Assembly: GCA_003597945.1 (NCBI GenBank)
Contig: QZJS01000058.1
Location: 1 to 47,434, forward strand
Direction of reading: 5' to 3'
Source of the DNA: Desulfobacteraceae bacterium
GTDB lineage: Bacteria; Desulfobacterota; Desulfobacteria; Desulfobacterales; Desulfosalsimonadaceae
DNA length: 47,434 bases
A program made the translations under genes and the position numbers. Numbering within the stretch: position 1 is the first letter of the stretch; each line of letters opens with the position of its first letter. This document shows positions 16,613 through 25,339 of the stretch, piece after piece. Under the pieces are notes generated by a model, which was not told the DNA's origin, searched no databases, and saw only the letters and a program-made list of their open reading frames with translations.

Positions 16613-17419
16613 TTAGTGATGATTTGCGGCCGCGCGCTTGATGCTGCCCGTTTCCTCGTGGGACAGATAATTGTCGCCCGCGCGTCTGACCCATTCCCGG
16701 CTGGAAATGTAATAGACTTTCGGGTTGGTCTGGAGCCTTTCCAGGAGCCGGAACGCATGAGGGTTTTTTTTGAGCGTGTAGACCGCGTGTTTGGGGTTGT
16801 TCAGGTCGCCGAAGGTCATGGCGCCGGCCGGACAGGATTCCACGCAGGCCGGCTGGTATTCGTTTTCCCCCAGGGGCTCTTGATGACGGCCTTCGTGATA
16901 GGCCCTGTCTTTGGCCAACTGGTAGCGGTGAAAACAAAACGAACATTTTTCCACCACGCCCCGCATCCGGGCCGATACATTCGGGCTTAAGTATTTTTCC
17001 ATATCGCCGGGCCAGACCGGGTCCCACCAGTTGAATTTACGGGCATGATACGGGCAGGCGGCCATACAGTAACGGCAACCGAAGCAACGGGTGTAGATCT
17101 GGCTGACAATGCCGGTGCTGTGATCATAGTCCGTGGCCGTTGCCGGGCAGACCGACACGCACGGCGAATGTCCGTGGTCGCCGATGCCGCCGCAGTGCAT
17201 GCACGGCATGGGCAGATAGCATACTTCGGTATCCGGATACGGCTTTCGGTTGGATATTTTAAATACCCGGATCCAGTTGATGCTGTCGAGCTTGTTGCTT
17301 TCGTCTTTTTTAAACGGCACGTTGTTTTCCGAATAGCATGCCACCATGCAGGCCCCGCATCCGGTGCATTTGTCCAGATCGATCACCATGCCGTATTTTG
17401 TCGCGTTTGTTTGTGTCAT
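16613..17419 (-). CDS. qrcC: Menaquinone reductase iron-sulfur subunit QrcC
   Basis: This 268-residue ferredoxin-like protein has four cluster-binding sets: CTGCGACMVAC near the N-terminus, CMHCGG...CVSVCP, CFGCRYCMAACP and CSFCFHR...CVESCP. It would wire electrons from QrcA and QrcB to the quinone site in QrcD. The ATG at 17419 (MTQTNATKYGM), with GAGG upstream, is preferred to an in-frame TTG six codons earlier. No signal peptide is seen, so it is probably exported with the Tat-targeted QrcB, as for related NrfC/PsrB-type subunits. It overlaps nothing and is 25 nt before qrcD. Confidence 0.9.
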   Translation of the reverse strand: MTQTNATKYGMVIDLDKCTGCGACMVACYSENNVPFKKDESNKLDSINWIRVFKISNRKPYPDTEVCYLPMPCMHCGGIGDHGHSPCVSVCPATATDYDHSTGIVSQIYTRCFGCRYCMAACPYHARKFNWWDPVWPGDMEKYLSPNVSARMRGVVEKCSFCFHRYQLAKDRAYHEGRHQEPLGENEYQPACVESCPAGAMTFGDLNNPKHAVYTLKKNPHAFRLLERLQTNPKVYYISSREWVRRAGDNYLSHEETGSIKRAAANHH

Positions 17420-17490
17420 GAAAACCTCGCCAATCAAAAGATCTTATCGCATCCGGGCGATTTTCGCCATCGGGTTCCGAAGATGACGGA

Positions 17491-19779
17491 TTATACCCGG
17501 GTCAACTGAGCCCGGATGCCCCATGCCGTGTCGAGCCCGGACAACGGATCCGGACGCGGGCCGATCAGGTCGTTGAAATTGACCCCTTTATCGTTGATGT
17601 ACCAGTCGTCAGGGAAGCCCCATCGGCCGAGTCCCCGGGGCATTGAAAGCAGATCCGGCTGGATTCCTTCCTGCAGATGGACACGGACCACGGCTTTGCC
17701 TCTGGGGGTGGACAGTTCGGCGGTATCGCCTTCCCCAATGCCGAGACGTCCGGCCGTTTGCGGATTGACTTCAACCGAAACCAGTTGCTTTTTAAGAATC
17801 GTGTCATCGATGATTTTAGTCATAAAGGGCGCGTTGGCAATGTTTCGGTTCGCCAGCCGCATGGAATCATAAGGAATCAGCACCAGCGGAAAGCGTTGGG
17901 CGTCTCCTTCGATGGGTAACGGCGCCGACTGGGGCCACGCTGGCAGCTTATCATCTCCGGTGTCGGTTCCGGTGGAGGGAAGGAATTCAAATTTGGCGGA
18001 TGCCGTGGCAAATTCATAGGGTGCGAGTTCGGACGACGGCTGCCGAATTTCCACAAACCCCTTGCCGTTGAGTTGGCGCCAGTGGTCCGCCAGCGCATCC
18101 TTTAGAAAGGATTCATAATCGTTCCAGGGAAAAGCGTCCGCCACGAAACCGCCCAGGGTTTTTGCCATTTCAATGACCACATCGCCGATGTGACGGGTGT
18201 CGTAGAGCGGCTTGACCGCGGGCTTGGCCAGGCCGATGACCGTATACGGCAGTCCTTCCGGGGAAGGAACGTCCTGGAGGCGTTCCAAATACGAATGATT
18301 CGGGAGAATATAATCCGAGTAAGCGGCGGTCTCATCCATAAAGGTTGAAAAATTGACGATCAGCGGGATGCGGTCAAAAGCTTTTCTGGCCGCGGCCGTA
18401 TCGGGCAGGGTATAAAGCGGATTGGCCTCGGATACCATCAATGCCTTGATGGGGGCGTCGCCGGACGCGGAATTGATGATTTCCGGCAGTTGCGTCATCA
18501 GATAACGGCTGTAAGGGAAAGCATCGGTGCCGGCCCCATCGATGCGGGGTTGCTGGCGCCCCTGGGATGCAGTTTCATCAATGCTGCTTTCCGGCCATTT
18601 GGCAAAATCAGGATCAGACACCACCGAGACCCCGCCGGGTTGATGAATGGCGCCGACTAAGGCGTTTAACGCGTGAACGGCAAGTCCGTCACTCATGCTT
18701 CCCGGAAGCGAGCCCTGGCCCCGTCCGAAAATGGCGACCTTTTTATCCGCCCTGGCGAAACGACGGGCCAGGTCTTCGATGGTCCGCGCCGGCACTCCGG
18801 TGATCCGGGAAACGCTTTCCGGCGCGTAATTTTCGATCACCATGTCACGGAAACCCTGCCGGGTTTGTCCATCTTTATCCGCTCCGCCGGCAAAACCGGT
18901 CGCGGCGTTTTCGATAAACTCCATATTATAAAGGGATTCTTTGATGATCACATGCGCAAGGCCCAGGGCCAGCGTCCCTTCAGTGCCGGGGTTGATGCCG
19001 ATCCACTGGTCGGCCTTGGCGGCCGTATCCGACAATCGGGGCTCAATCTGAACGATGGTCCGGCTCTTGTCGCGTTTCCCATGGAGGTGGAGCATGCGCA
19101 CGGGCGCCCCCCATCCTTCCAGGAGACCGGCGCCGAAACTTAAGATAAAATTTGTATTTTCAAGATCATAAGCCACGGTTCCCAGTTGGCCCTGGGTAAG
19201 GTAGACGGCTTGTTCAAGGGTGTCGGCGGCCCCGGCGGGCCGGATGAAATTGGGGGACCCGTAGGCGGACAGGAACCGGTCGATGAGCCTGGGTATGGTT
19301 CCCCGGTCGGAACCGGCGATCCACGCAACGCCCTGGGGATTGTTATTGGCGCGAAGATCGGCGAGCTGACCGGTGACCGCGCTTAGTGCCTCGTCCCAGC
19401 CGATTTCTTTCCATTTGCCTTCGCCTCGCTTGCCTTCCCGCTTGAGCGGCGTCTTGACCCGGGCGGGGCCGTAGAGATACTGAAGGCCCGAAAGTCCCAG
19501 AGGGCAGATGCCGCCGCTGCTGACCGGATGATTTTTCATGCCTTCGATGCGCACGGCCCGGTTGTTGACTTTGCGCACCATGATGCCGCAGGCGCCGGGA
19601 CATAGCGTACAGACCGAACGGACATAAGAGACTTCGCCCCGCTCCGGGACCGGAGTCCACGGCCAGTTCTGGGTCCAGATGGCAGCATCATCCATCAGTT
19701 TCCAGGGGGCCGGCGAAATGTGGATGCCGACGCTTGCGCCGATGCTCAACGCGATAAAGCTTCTACGATCAATTTTCAT
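17491..19779 (-). CDS. qrcB: Menaquinone reductase molybdopterin-oxidoreductase-like subunit QrcB
   Basis: The start is the ATG at 19779 (MKIDRRSFIALSIGASV), giving a twin-arginine signal and a 762-residue protein; a longer in-frame reading upstream overlaps qrcA and has no ribosome site. It has the fold of the molybdopterin oxidoreductase family, with an N-terminal CTLCPGACGIM...GGICPLG cysteine set that could bind a [4Fe-4S] cluster, and the C-terminal molybdopterin-dinucleotide-binding-like domain. The characterised Desulfovibrio Qrc is reported to contain no molybdenum, so this subunit is thought to be structural or electron-conducting, not a catalyst. Whether the cofactor site here is intact cannot be judged by eye. 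It sits 61 nt after qrcA. Confidence 0.88.
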   Translation of the reverse strand: MKIDRRSFIALSIGASVGIHISPAPWKLMDDAAIWTQNWPWTPVPERGEVSYVRSVCTLCPGACGIMVRKVNNRAVRIEGMKNHPVSSGGICPLGLSGLQYLYGPARVKTPLKREGKRGEGKWKEIGWDEALSAVTGQLADLRANNNPQGVAWIAGSDRGTIPRLIDRFLSAYGSPNFIRPAGAADTLEQAVYLTQGQLGTVAYDLENTNFILSFGAGLLEGWGAPVRMLHLHGKRDKSRTIVQIEPRLSDTAAKADQWIGINPGTEGTLALGLAHVIIKESLYNMEFIENAATGFAGGADKDGQTRQGFRDMVIENYAPESVSRITGVPARTIEDLARRFARADKKVAIFGRGQGSLPGSMSDGLAVHALNALVGAIHQPGGVSVVSDPDFAKWPESSIDETASQGRQQPRIDGAGTDAFPYSRYLMTQLPEIINSASGDAPIKALMVSEANPLYTLPDTAAARKAFDRIPLIVNFSTFMDETAAYSDYILPNHSYLERLQDVPSPEGLPYTVIGLAKPAVKPLYDTRHIGDVVIEMAKTLGGFVADAFPWNDYESFLKDALADHWRQLNGKGFVEIRQPSSELAPYEFATASAKFEFLPSTGTDTGDDKLPAWPQSAPLPIEGDAQRFPLVLIPYDSMRLANRNIANAPFMTKIIDDTILKKQLVSVEVNPQTAGRLGIGEGDTAELSTPRGKAVVRVHLQEGIQPDLLSMPRGLGRWGFPDDWYINDKGVNFNDLIGPRPDPLSGLDTAWGIRAQLTRV

Positions 19780-19840
19780 AAATGTTCCCTCTTTGCGTAT
19801 ATCAAAGCCGTTGGAATCCGGATGGTTTCGATATCGGCCG

Positions 19841-20533
19841 CTACTTGTGGCATTGAAAACAGGCGCCTTTGTGTCCGGTTTCAGCTTGATGACACCGGGC
19901 GCAGTCATTCATTTTCATGGTTTTGGGCTCGCCTTCGGCGGGTTTGCCCAGCCGGGAAATGCTGTATCCCCAGATATCGCGGCTGTAGCCGGAGAGCCTG
20001 TTTTCCTGGTAGACCCTGGACTCGGTGCGTTTGCTCACGTCGCCGTGACACTCCGCGCAATCCATGCCCGCGCCCTTGACGTGGGCCGCGTGGGAGAAAA
20101 AGACGCAGTCGGGCTGCCGCGGATGGCTGAGCCAGGGGACTTCCCGGTTCTGATCCACATATTCCGTGACGTATTTTTCCTCATCTTCGCTGACGCCCAT
20201 GGCGACCTGGTGGCAGTCGATGCAGCTGCTGTTGTCGGGCAGTCCGGAAAAACTGCCGTCATCACGAAAATAATGGCAGGATGCGCACCCGTCATAGACC
20301 AGGTCCATGTGAACGGCATGATTGAAGCTGATGGGCTGCTGTTTTTTGGAATAGAGCAGTTCGGGAAAGATGATCCATCCAAAGATGAGACTACCCACGA
20401 GACCGGCGACAAAAAAGAAGCCGATGATCCATGGGGTATTTTCATCTGCGGTGGGTTTCGGTTCGGCAGGAGGCAAAGGGGTCTTATCCTGTCCGGTTTC
20501 AGCGGCGGCGTGATGTTGATCCGTGGTGCTCAT
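19841..20533 (-). CDS. qrcA: Menaquinone reductase multihaem cytochrome c subunit QrcA
   Basis: This 230-residue protein has an N-terminal membrane anchor (about 34-60) and a periplasmic multihaem domain. Five CXXCH motifs are present: C83-H87, C104-H108, C159-H163, C211-H215 and C225-H229. A lone Cys143 in DCVFFSH lies where a further haem might be bound. It accepts electrons from periplasmic type I cytochrome c3 and passes them into Qrc. It is the first gene of the operon and lies directly after the cytochrome maturation gene ccsB. The characterised QrcA is described as hexahaem, so the count of five standard motifs is worth noting. Confidence 0.9.
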   Translation of the reverse strand: MSTTDQHHAAAETGQDKTPLPPAEPKPTADENTPWIIGFFFVAGLVGSLIFGWIIFPELLYSKKQQPISFNHAVHMDLVYDGCASCHYFRDDGSFSGLPDNSSCIDCHQVAMGVSEDEEKYVTEYVDQNREVPWLSHPRQPDCVFFSHAAHVKGAGMDCAECHGDVSKRTESRVYQENRLSGYSRDIWGYSISRLGKPAEGEPKTMKMNDCARCHQAETGHKGACFQCHK

Positions 20534-20587
20534 GAGATCTCCATGATTTCGGCTGTTGGTGGTAAGTTTTAAAAAAATGAAAAAAAT

Positions 20588-20616
20588 TTATTATCGGCTC
20601 GTCAAAAAAAAGTCAA
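20588..20616 (-). promoter_or_regulatory. Candidate promoter of the qrc operon
   Basis: On the minus strand TTGACT (20616-20611) is followed after 17 nt by TAATAA (20593-20588), or after 15 nt by GATAAT (20595-20590). The AT-rich segment lies in the 96-nt gap between the ccsB stop and the qrcA start, so qrc can be expressed apart from resB-ccsB. Confidence 0.5.
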
Positions 20617-20629
20617 TAAAAATGTAAAA

Positions 20630-21457
20630 TCACTGGTAGCTGTGAAGCCCGGGGAGCAGGTTCACCCCGAAGTAGGTAAACATCACGGCCATAAAGCCGA
20701 CACACGACAGAATGGCGATGCGTCTGCCCTTCCATCCACGCATCAGTCGGGCGTGGAGCAGCGTGGCATAAATCAGCCACGTGATCAAAGACCATGTTTC
20801 CTTGGGGTCCCATCCCCAGTAGCGGCCCCAGGCCTGGTTGGCCCAGACTGCGCCGGTGATGATGCCGATGGTCAGAAACAGAAATCCGAACATGACCAGT
20901 TGATGGGTGAGTTCATCAAGAACATCGGTTTCCGGTATCATGGACAGGATGCCGGTCTCCCCCTCCTTGTTTTTGAGTCGGGCCAGAAACAGGAGACTGA
21001 CGCCGAAGGCCACGGCAAAGGCCGCATAACCGAAAAAACAGGTCATGACATGGGCGATGAGCCAGTTGCTCTGCAATGCCGGGATCAGGGGCATGATGGC
21101 ATCGCTGACTTTCGGCAGGGAGGCATATGCCATGGACAGAAACGCCAGGGGAGCGGCGACTACCCCGATGATGCGAATTTTATACTTAAAAGCCACGTAA
21201 AGATGGGTCACCGCGATGCACAGCGCAAAAAATATCAGGGACTCATACAGGTTTGACAGGGGAGCTCTGCCGAAACCCATCTGGTGGGATTCGACCCATC
21301 TCAGCACGAAACCGCCAAGGTTGCCCGCGGCGCCGACCGCCATGACCCCATCGGCCACACTCCAGGCTGATGGTTTTTTAAATATCCAGGAAAACAGGTA
21401 GAGGAACACGGCCAGCCCGTATATAAAGGTGACGATGGAAAAGAGTTGCGCGCTCAT
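20630..21457 (-). CDS. ccsB: System II cytochrome c biogenesis protein CcsB/ResC (haem handling)
   Basis: This 275-residue inner-membrane protein has about eight helices and the tryptophan-rich WWD signature WGRYWGWDPKETWSLITWL (about 209-227), flanked by histidines that ligate haem. With ResB it exports haem and joins it to CXXCH motifs of apocytochromes in the periplasm. It follows resB by 70 nt and precedes the qrcA cytochrome gene, a logical functional neighbour. Nomenclature varies (CcsA, ResC or CcsB); in deltaproteobacteria this member is usually called CcsB. Confidence 0.92.
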   Translation of the reverse strand: MSAQLFSIVTFIYGLAVFLYLFSWIFKKPSAWSVADGVMAVGAAGNLGGFVLRWVESHQMGFGRAPLSNLYESLIFFALCIAVTHLYVAFKYKIRIIGVVAAPLAFLSMAYASLPKVSDAIMPLIPALQSNWLIAHVMTCFFGYAAFAVAFGVSLLFLARLKNKEGETGILSMIPETDVLDELTHQLVMFGFLFLTIGIITGAVWANQAWGRYWGWDPKETWSLITWLIYATLLHARLMRGWKGRRIAILSCVGFMAVMFTYFGVNLLPGLHSYQ

Positions 21458-21527
21458 ATTTGTATTCCTTGTTTGTTTAAGGATTCTTTTCGGCCCGATT
21501 TCATCGTATCACAGCCTCTAAATGGGG

Positions 21528-22958
21528 TTAATCCGGACGCGCCGGCGAATGGTCCGCGGGCGCAAAAGATTGTCCGGCGATCTTTTTGAGCCGGCGGGTC
21601 AGCCGGTCCACTTTCGATGTCATGCCCTGCCGGGTTTTCCCGGCCACGCCCGCCACGATCACCCTGGTGTGACCGGCCTCCGGAATCAATTGAATGCAGA
21701 CGGTCTGGTGAAACATGAAAAACGTGATATAGCAGCCGATGATCATCAGGAGGAACCCGGCATACACCACCGGCACGCCGGGATCACGGGTGACCTGGAG
21801 TCCGGTGAAATAGTTGAATTCCACATCGGAGACGGCGATGACGAATTCGCCGCCCCGCATCCGATCGAAGCGGGGATGATCCATTGCCAGCAGGATTGGT
21901 CGATCCTCGCCCTCGCCCTCGCCCTCGCCGGATATGATCCGGCCGATAAAAACATTGTGGATGGACATGCCGCCGGGGAAACGGAAAGAGGGCGTGAAAT
22001 TTTCAATCACCACGGATTTGCCGCCGCCGGGCATTTCAACGGCCTGGCCCATCACTCCGGATTTTTGATGCACCATGCCGGTGTCTTCCTCGGTGAAGGT
22101 CAGTGTGAAGCTGTTTCCGGGGTTGCGGCCCCAGCTTGACTGGTAGAGGTTGATTCCTTCAAACGCCAGGGGCGCGTTGACCCGGATATCTTCAGTCATC
22201 AGGACCTGGTCGTCCCTGATAATGGAAAGATTCGACCGGTATTCTTTCGGAAGCCCGGACTCATAATGGGTGACGCTGAAATCATTGCACCGGATGCCGA
22301 AAGGAAGTTTTTTTTCGCCTTCATCAAAATTGAGACGAATGACCTGTCGGGTCTCCCCCACCGGTATGCTGACATGTCCGTCAAATCCATAGATGGAGCC
22401 GATCAGCCCTCCTAGTACCATCAGCACGACGCTCAGGTGAACGGCATAAACGCCCAGGCGTGTCCAGCGGCCCTTTTCTCCGAAAATCACGAAGCCGTTC
22501 TCATCCGCGTCCGCGCGGTGGGTTTTGAATTTTTTGCGGATATGGTTGGAAAAGAGTTGGTTCAGGTGATCCGGCGTCCCGGGGGTTGTCCATTCCATCC
22601 GGTGTCGGGCTGATCGGAACCGGGCCTTGGAAAAAGCCGGTCTGTCCGGGAACAGGACCTTCCATGTGGTCTGCAGGCGATGGGCGGAGCAGATGATGAT
22701 ATTGATCAGCAGCAGCGCCAGCAAGAGCTGGAACCAGACGGAACGGTACATGTCGAAGATGCCGAGCCGATACATCATGGTGTAACCCGCCTCCCCGTAT
22801 TTTCGGACATACAGGGCCGGATCCGCGTTCTGGGGCACCACGGTGCCGATAATGGATGTGGCTGCCAGGGCCAGCAGCAGGAACACCGACAGCTTCACCG
22901 AAGCGAAAAAATTCCACAAATTTTCGGCAACGGAATTTGATTTTGAGCTATTTTTCAT
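21528..22958 (-). CDS. resB: Cytochrome c biogenesis protein ResB
   Basis: This 476-residue protein has the ResB layout: a pair of N-terminal membrane helices (KLSVFLLLALAATSIIGTVVPQ, then a helix at about 65-80), a third helix at about 170-190, a large periplasmic domain and a C-terminal helix (GFLLMIIGCYITFF). It forms the system II haem ligation complex with CcsB. The periplasmic loop contains a Gly-Glu repeat (GEGEGEGED) encoded by four exact CCTCGC hexamers (21905-21928). The gene starts a likely resB-ccsB operon. Confidence 0.92.
   Translation of the reverse strand: MKNSSKSNSVAENLWNFFASVKLSVFLLLALAATSIIGTVVPQNADPALYVRKYGEAGYTMMYRLGIFDMYRSVWFQLLLALLLINIIICSAHRLQTTWKVLFPDRPAFSKARFRSARHRMEWTTPGTPDHLNQLFSNHIRKKFKTHRADADENGFVIFGEKGRWTRLGVYAVHLSVVLMVLGGLIGSIYGFDGHVSIPVGETRQVIRLNFDEGEKKLPFGIRCNDFSVTHYESGLPKEYRSNLSIIRDDQVLMTEDIRVNAPLAFEGINLYQSSWGRNPGNSFTLTFTEEDTGMVHQKSGVMGQAVEMPGGGKSVVIENFTPSFRFPGGMSIHNVFIGRIISGEGEGEGEDRPILLAMDHPRFDRMRGGEFVIAVSDVEFNYFTGLQVTRDPGVPVVYAGFLLMIIGCYITFFMFHQTVCIQLIPEAGHTRVIVAGVAGKTRQGMTSKVDRLTRRLKKIAGQSFAPADHSPARPD
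21905..21928. repeat. Hexanucleotide microsatellite inside resB
   Basis: Four exact tandem copies of CCTCGC (GCGAGG on the coding strand) encode alternating Gly-Glu. Copy-number change would add or remove two residues without a frameshift. Confidence 0.85.
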
Positions 22959-23377
22959 TATATTGGCCTGTTATGATGTTATTTTATAATTGGGGATGTT
23001 TCATATCAGATAAAATCCTCCTGCGCAAACAGATAAATGCCGTTTAAGGTACGTTTAAGGTATGGCTTGCAGTGTCGGAGATTTTCGGCTAAAGTGAGGC
23101 ATGATAGTCTCGTAAAAAGTCGCCATTGGACGGCCTTGTAAAAAGTTCAAGATCAAGGCTTGCGCAATATCGAAGAATGCAGCGTACTTAGCGTACGCGA
23201 AATTCTGAGAGATTGCGCGTAACACAGATATTGGACTTTTTACAAGGCCGTCAGGCTTAAATTTTTGCCGGTCGGGCTACGCGACACGGCCACCCGGCCG
23301 GCCATGGCAATCCGTGTTCCCGTGCGTTGGTAAGCCCTTTCATACGGTATCACCAATTATTATTCAGGAGAATAAAA
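22959..23377. other. Intergenic region with a large fold-back repeat
   Basis: No gene is visible between the divergent resB and lpoB genes. An AT-rich stretch (22960-23000) probably holds the resB promoter. The centre (23107-23252) is a fold-back repeat, listed separately. The remainder is a GC-rich leader of lpoB without a clear promoter match. Confidence 0.6.
23107..23252. repeat. Fold-back (MITE-like) repeat element
   Basis: The arms at 23129-23150 and 23231-23252 are inverted copies of a 22-bp sequence beginning GACGGCCTTGTAAAAAGT, with one mismatch. Inside are shorter inverted pairs (TTGCGCAAT near 23160 and ATTGCGCG near 23213; GCGTAC/GTACGC near 23172-23197). A related half-unit GTCTCGTAAAAAGTC precedes it at 23107. 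No transposase is encoded, so it is a non-autonomous or structural repeat. Confidence 0.8.
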
Positions 23378-23998
23378 ATGAGAAAACAATTTCATGTGAT
23401 GGGTATGCCGCTGGTTCTTGCGATTCTGGCCGGCATGATGATGGCGGGCTGCTCGGCCACCACCAGGGATTTTGATCCCACCGACACGATACATTATGAC
23501 GCAAGCTACGATTTTTCCGACAAGAATAAAATCGTGGACGCACTGGTGGAGTCCCTGAGTCACCGGTCGCCCCTTGCGGCCCGAAACGACCGTCCCGTGG
23601 TGATCGTCTATGATGTCGCCAACCGGACATCCGAGCATATCAGCACGGATCTGATCACCGACGATATTCGTCAGCGCATCTTGGAAACCGGAAAAGCGCG
23701 GTTTGTCAACAAGGTGCAGCGGGACAATATTCAAAAAGAGCTTTCCTATCAATATGGCGGTGATGTCACGGCGGACACCCGGGCTCAGCGGGCCCGCCAG
23801 GTCGGGGCCGAATATATGATTTCCGGGACCCTTCGCTCCATTACAAAGAAAGAGCCCGATCAGGTCCGCCTGAAAAAAAGGAAGCTCCAGTATTACAGCC
23901 TGACCCTTGAGCTGACCGATCTGGAATCCGGCCTGATCGAATGGGCCGACAGCGTGGAGATCGTCCGTGAAGAAGCCAAGCCGATTATCGGCTGGTAA
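23378..23998 (+). CDS. lpoB: LpoB-like penicillin-binding-protein activator lipoprotein
   Basis: The start is the ATG at 23378 after CAGGAG; an in-frame GTG further upstream lacks a ribosome site. The 206-residue product has a lipobox MAGC (Cys25) and the LpoB domain pattern PVVIVYDVANRTSEHISTD...IRQRILETGKARFV...GAEYMISGTLRSI. LpoB is an outer-membrane lipoprotein that reaches through the periplasm to activate the bifunctional peptidoglycan synthase PBP1b. In many non-enteric bacteria, as here, it is paired with a COG3014 lipoprotein gene. The next gene starts 29 nt later. Confidence 0.85.
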   Translation: MRKQFHVMGMPLVLAILAGMMMAGCSATTRDFDPTDTIHYDASYDFSDKNKIVDALVESLSHRSPLAARNDRPVVIVYDVANRTSEHISTDLITDDIRQRILETGKARFVNKVQRDNIQKELSYQYGGDVTADTRAQRARQVGAEYMISGTLRSITKKEPDQVRLKKRKLQYYSLTLELTDLESGLIEWADSVEIVREEAKPIIGW

Positions 23999-24027
23999 TG
24001 GTTAGCGGCCTGACGACGGGTATGTAA

Positions 24028-25296
24028 ATGATTCATCTCCGGAAGATTTTTCCGCCGGCCGGGTGGCGGAGTTTTTTATTGTGCGGGCTGATGCTGTTTT
24101 TTGCCGGATGCGCGTCCGCGCCTTTGAAGCAGGCCCGGTCGGATTTTTACGGGGGCCGTCTTGATCGCGCCACCCAGACCCTGGCCGAACCATCGGATGT
24201 TTCCAAACGGGACCGGCTGCTGTTTTTCATGGAAAGGGGTGTCATCCTCCACCATGCCGGCCGGTACGAGGAGAGCATCGCCGCGCTGCTCGAGGCCTCC
24301 GCGCTGATCAAGGATCAGGAACGCATCAGCGCCGCCGAGCAGGCCGGTTCCATGGTCACCACCGAGTGGATCACCGAATACAAGGGCGAATATGCCGAGC
24401 GGCTTTTGGTGCATACCTACCTGATGATGGGGTTTCTTCTGGCCGACCGGCCGGAAAGCGCCCTTGTGGAAGCAAAACAGGCCCTTGAAATTTTTAACGC
24501 CTTTCCCAAAGCAACAGCCCGGGATCATTTCACCCGGGCACTGATCGCCCATTGTTTTGAAATCAACGGAGAAATCAACGGGGCCTATATCGAATACAAG
24601 AAGCTGGCCGAGCAGATGGCCGATCCCGCGCCCGTTGCCGACAAGCTCGCTTCCATCGCCGGCCGGCTCGGTTTTTACGATGACGTGGAAACCTGGCGGC
24701 AATACCTGGAACCGGCCGAGATTGGGCCGGAGCAACCCATGGACGCGGAACTGGTCCTGTTTGTCGGTCAGGGGCGAGGGCCCATCAAAATTCCCCGCAA
24801 TATCGTGCTTCCGCCGTCGATCCGGTTTTCTTTTGCCACTTATGAGGACCGGACCCGGTATTTTTATCAGCCGGCCGTTACCATCGCTTCCAAGGCCGGA
24901 CCGGTCCGGATGGTAACTACAAACCTGGGAGCGGTGCTCAAGGATTCCCTTAATGAACGGCTGACGCGCATCCTTGTCAAGGAAACGGCCCGGGCCGCCG
25001 CCAAGGAGGTCATCGCCCAGCAGATCGACGATCCTCTGGTGGAAGCTCTGGTGCGTGTGGCGTTTTTTCTCATGGAAGAGCCCGACACCCGTGCCTGGGA
25101 GACCCTCCCGGCATATCTGACGATGGTCCGCATCCCCGTGGGAGGGGCCGGGCATGAATTGGCGGTCCGGATTTCAGGCGAATACGGCGGGACCGTGCGA
25201 CTTCCTCCGGTCAATATCATCCCCCACCGGCGTTTTTATCATTATTCCGTCCGGGACGGTTTTGCCGAAACGCCCGGGGATGCAGCCGCGCCGTGA
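24028..25296 (+). CDS. COG3014 family lipoprotein with TPR-like repeats
   Basis: This 422-residue protein has a lipoprotein signal ending in FFAGC (Cys28). The first 200 residues are TPR-like helices (RDRLLFFMERGVILHHAGRYEES, AERLLVHTYLMMGFLLADRPESALVEAKQAL). A conserved strand-rich C-terminal part (VLFVGQGRGPIKIPRNI, then a helix EALVRVAFFLMEEPDTRAWETLP) is typical of COG3014. Its function is unproven; the constant pairing with LpoB suggests a role in cell-wall synthase activation or its scaffold. It is cotranscribed with lpoB. Confidence 0.82.
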   Translation: MIHLRKIFPPAGWRSFLLCGLMLFFAGCASAPLKQARSDFYGGRLDRATQTLAEPSDVSKRDRLLFFMERGVILHHAGRYEESIAALLEASALIKDQERISAAEQAGSMVTTEWITEYKGEYAERLLVHTYLMMGFLLADRPESALVEAKQALEIFNAFPKATARDHFTRALIAHCFEINGEINGAYIEYKKLAEQMADPAPVADKLASIAGRLGFYDDVETWRQYLEPAEIGPEQPMDAELVLFVGQGRGPIKIPRNIVLPPSIRFSFATYEDRTRYFYQPAVTIASKAGPVRMVTTNLGAVLKDSLNERLTRILVKETARAAAKEVIAQQIDDPLVEALVRVAFFLMEEPDTRAWETLPAYLTMVRIPVGGAGHELAVRISGEYGGTVRLPPVNIIPHRRFYHYSVRDGFAETPGDAAAP

Positions 25297-25339
25297 CGGG
25301 TTTATGATGCGCTTTCAAAGATCTTGCGGCAAGGCAAGC

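Noticed and set aside
19780-19908. N-terminal extension of QrcB
   Set aside because: It overlaps the qrcA 3' end, lacks a ribosome site and would bury the twin-arginine signal that begins at the ATG at 19779.
23101-23260. CRISPR array
   Set aside because: The repeats are inverted, only two or three in number and of differing sequence, with no regular spacers.
24076-25155. A 359-residue open frame on the minus strand
   Set aside because: It is the complement of the well-supported COG3014 lipoprotein gene, is rich in Gly, His, Pro and Arg and has no recognisable domain.
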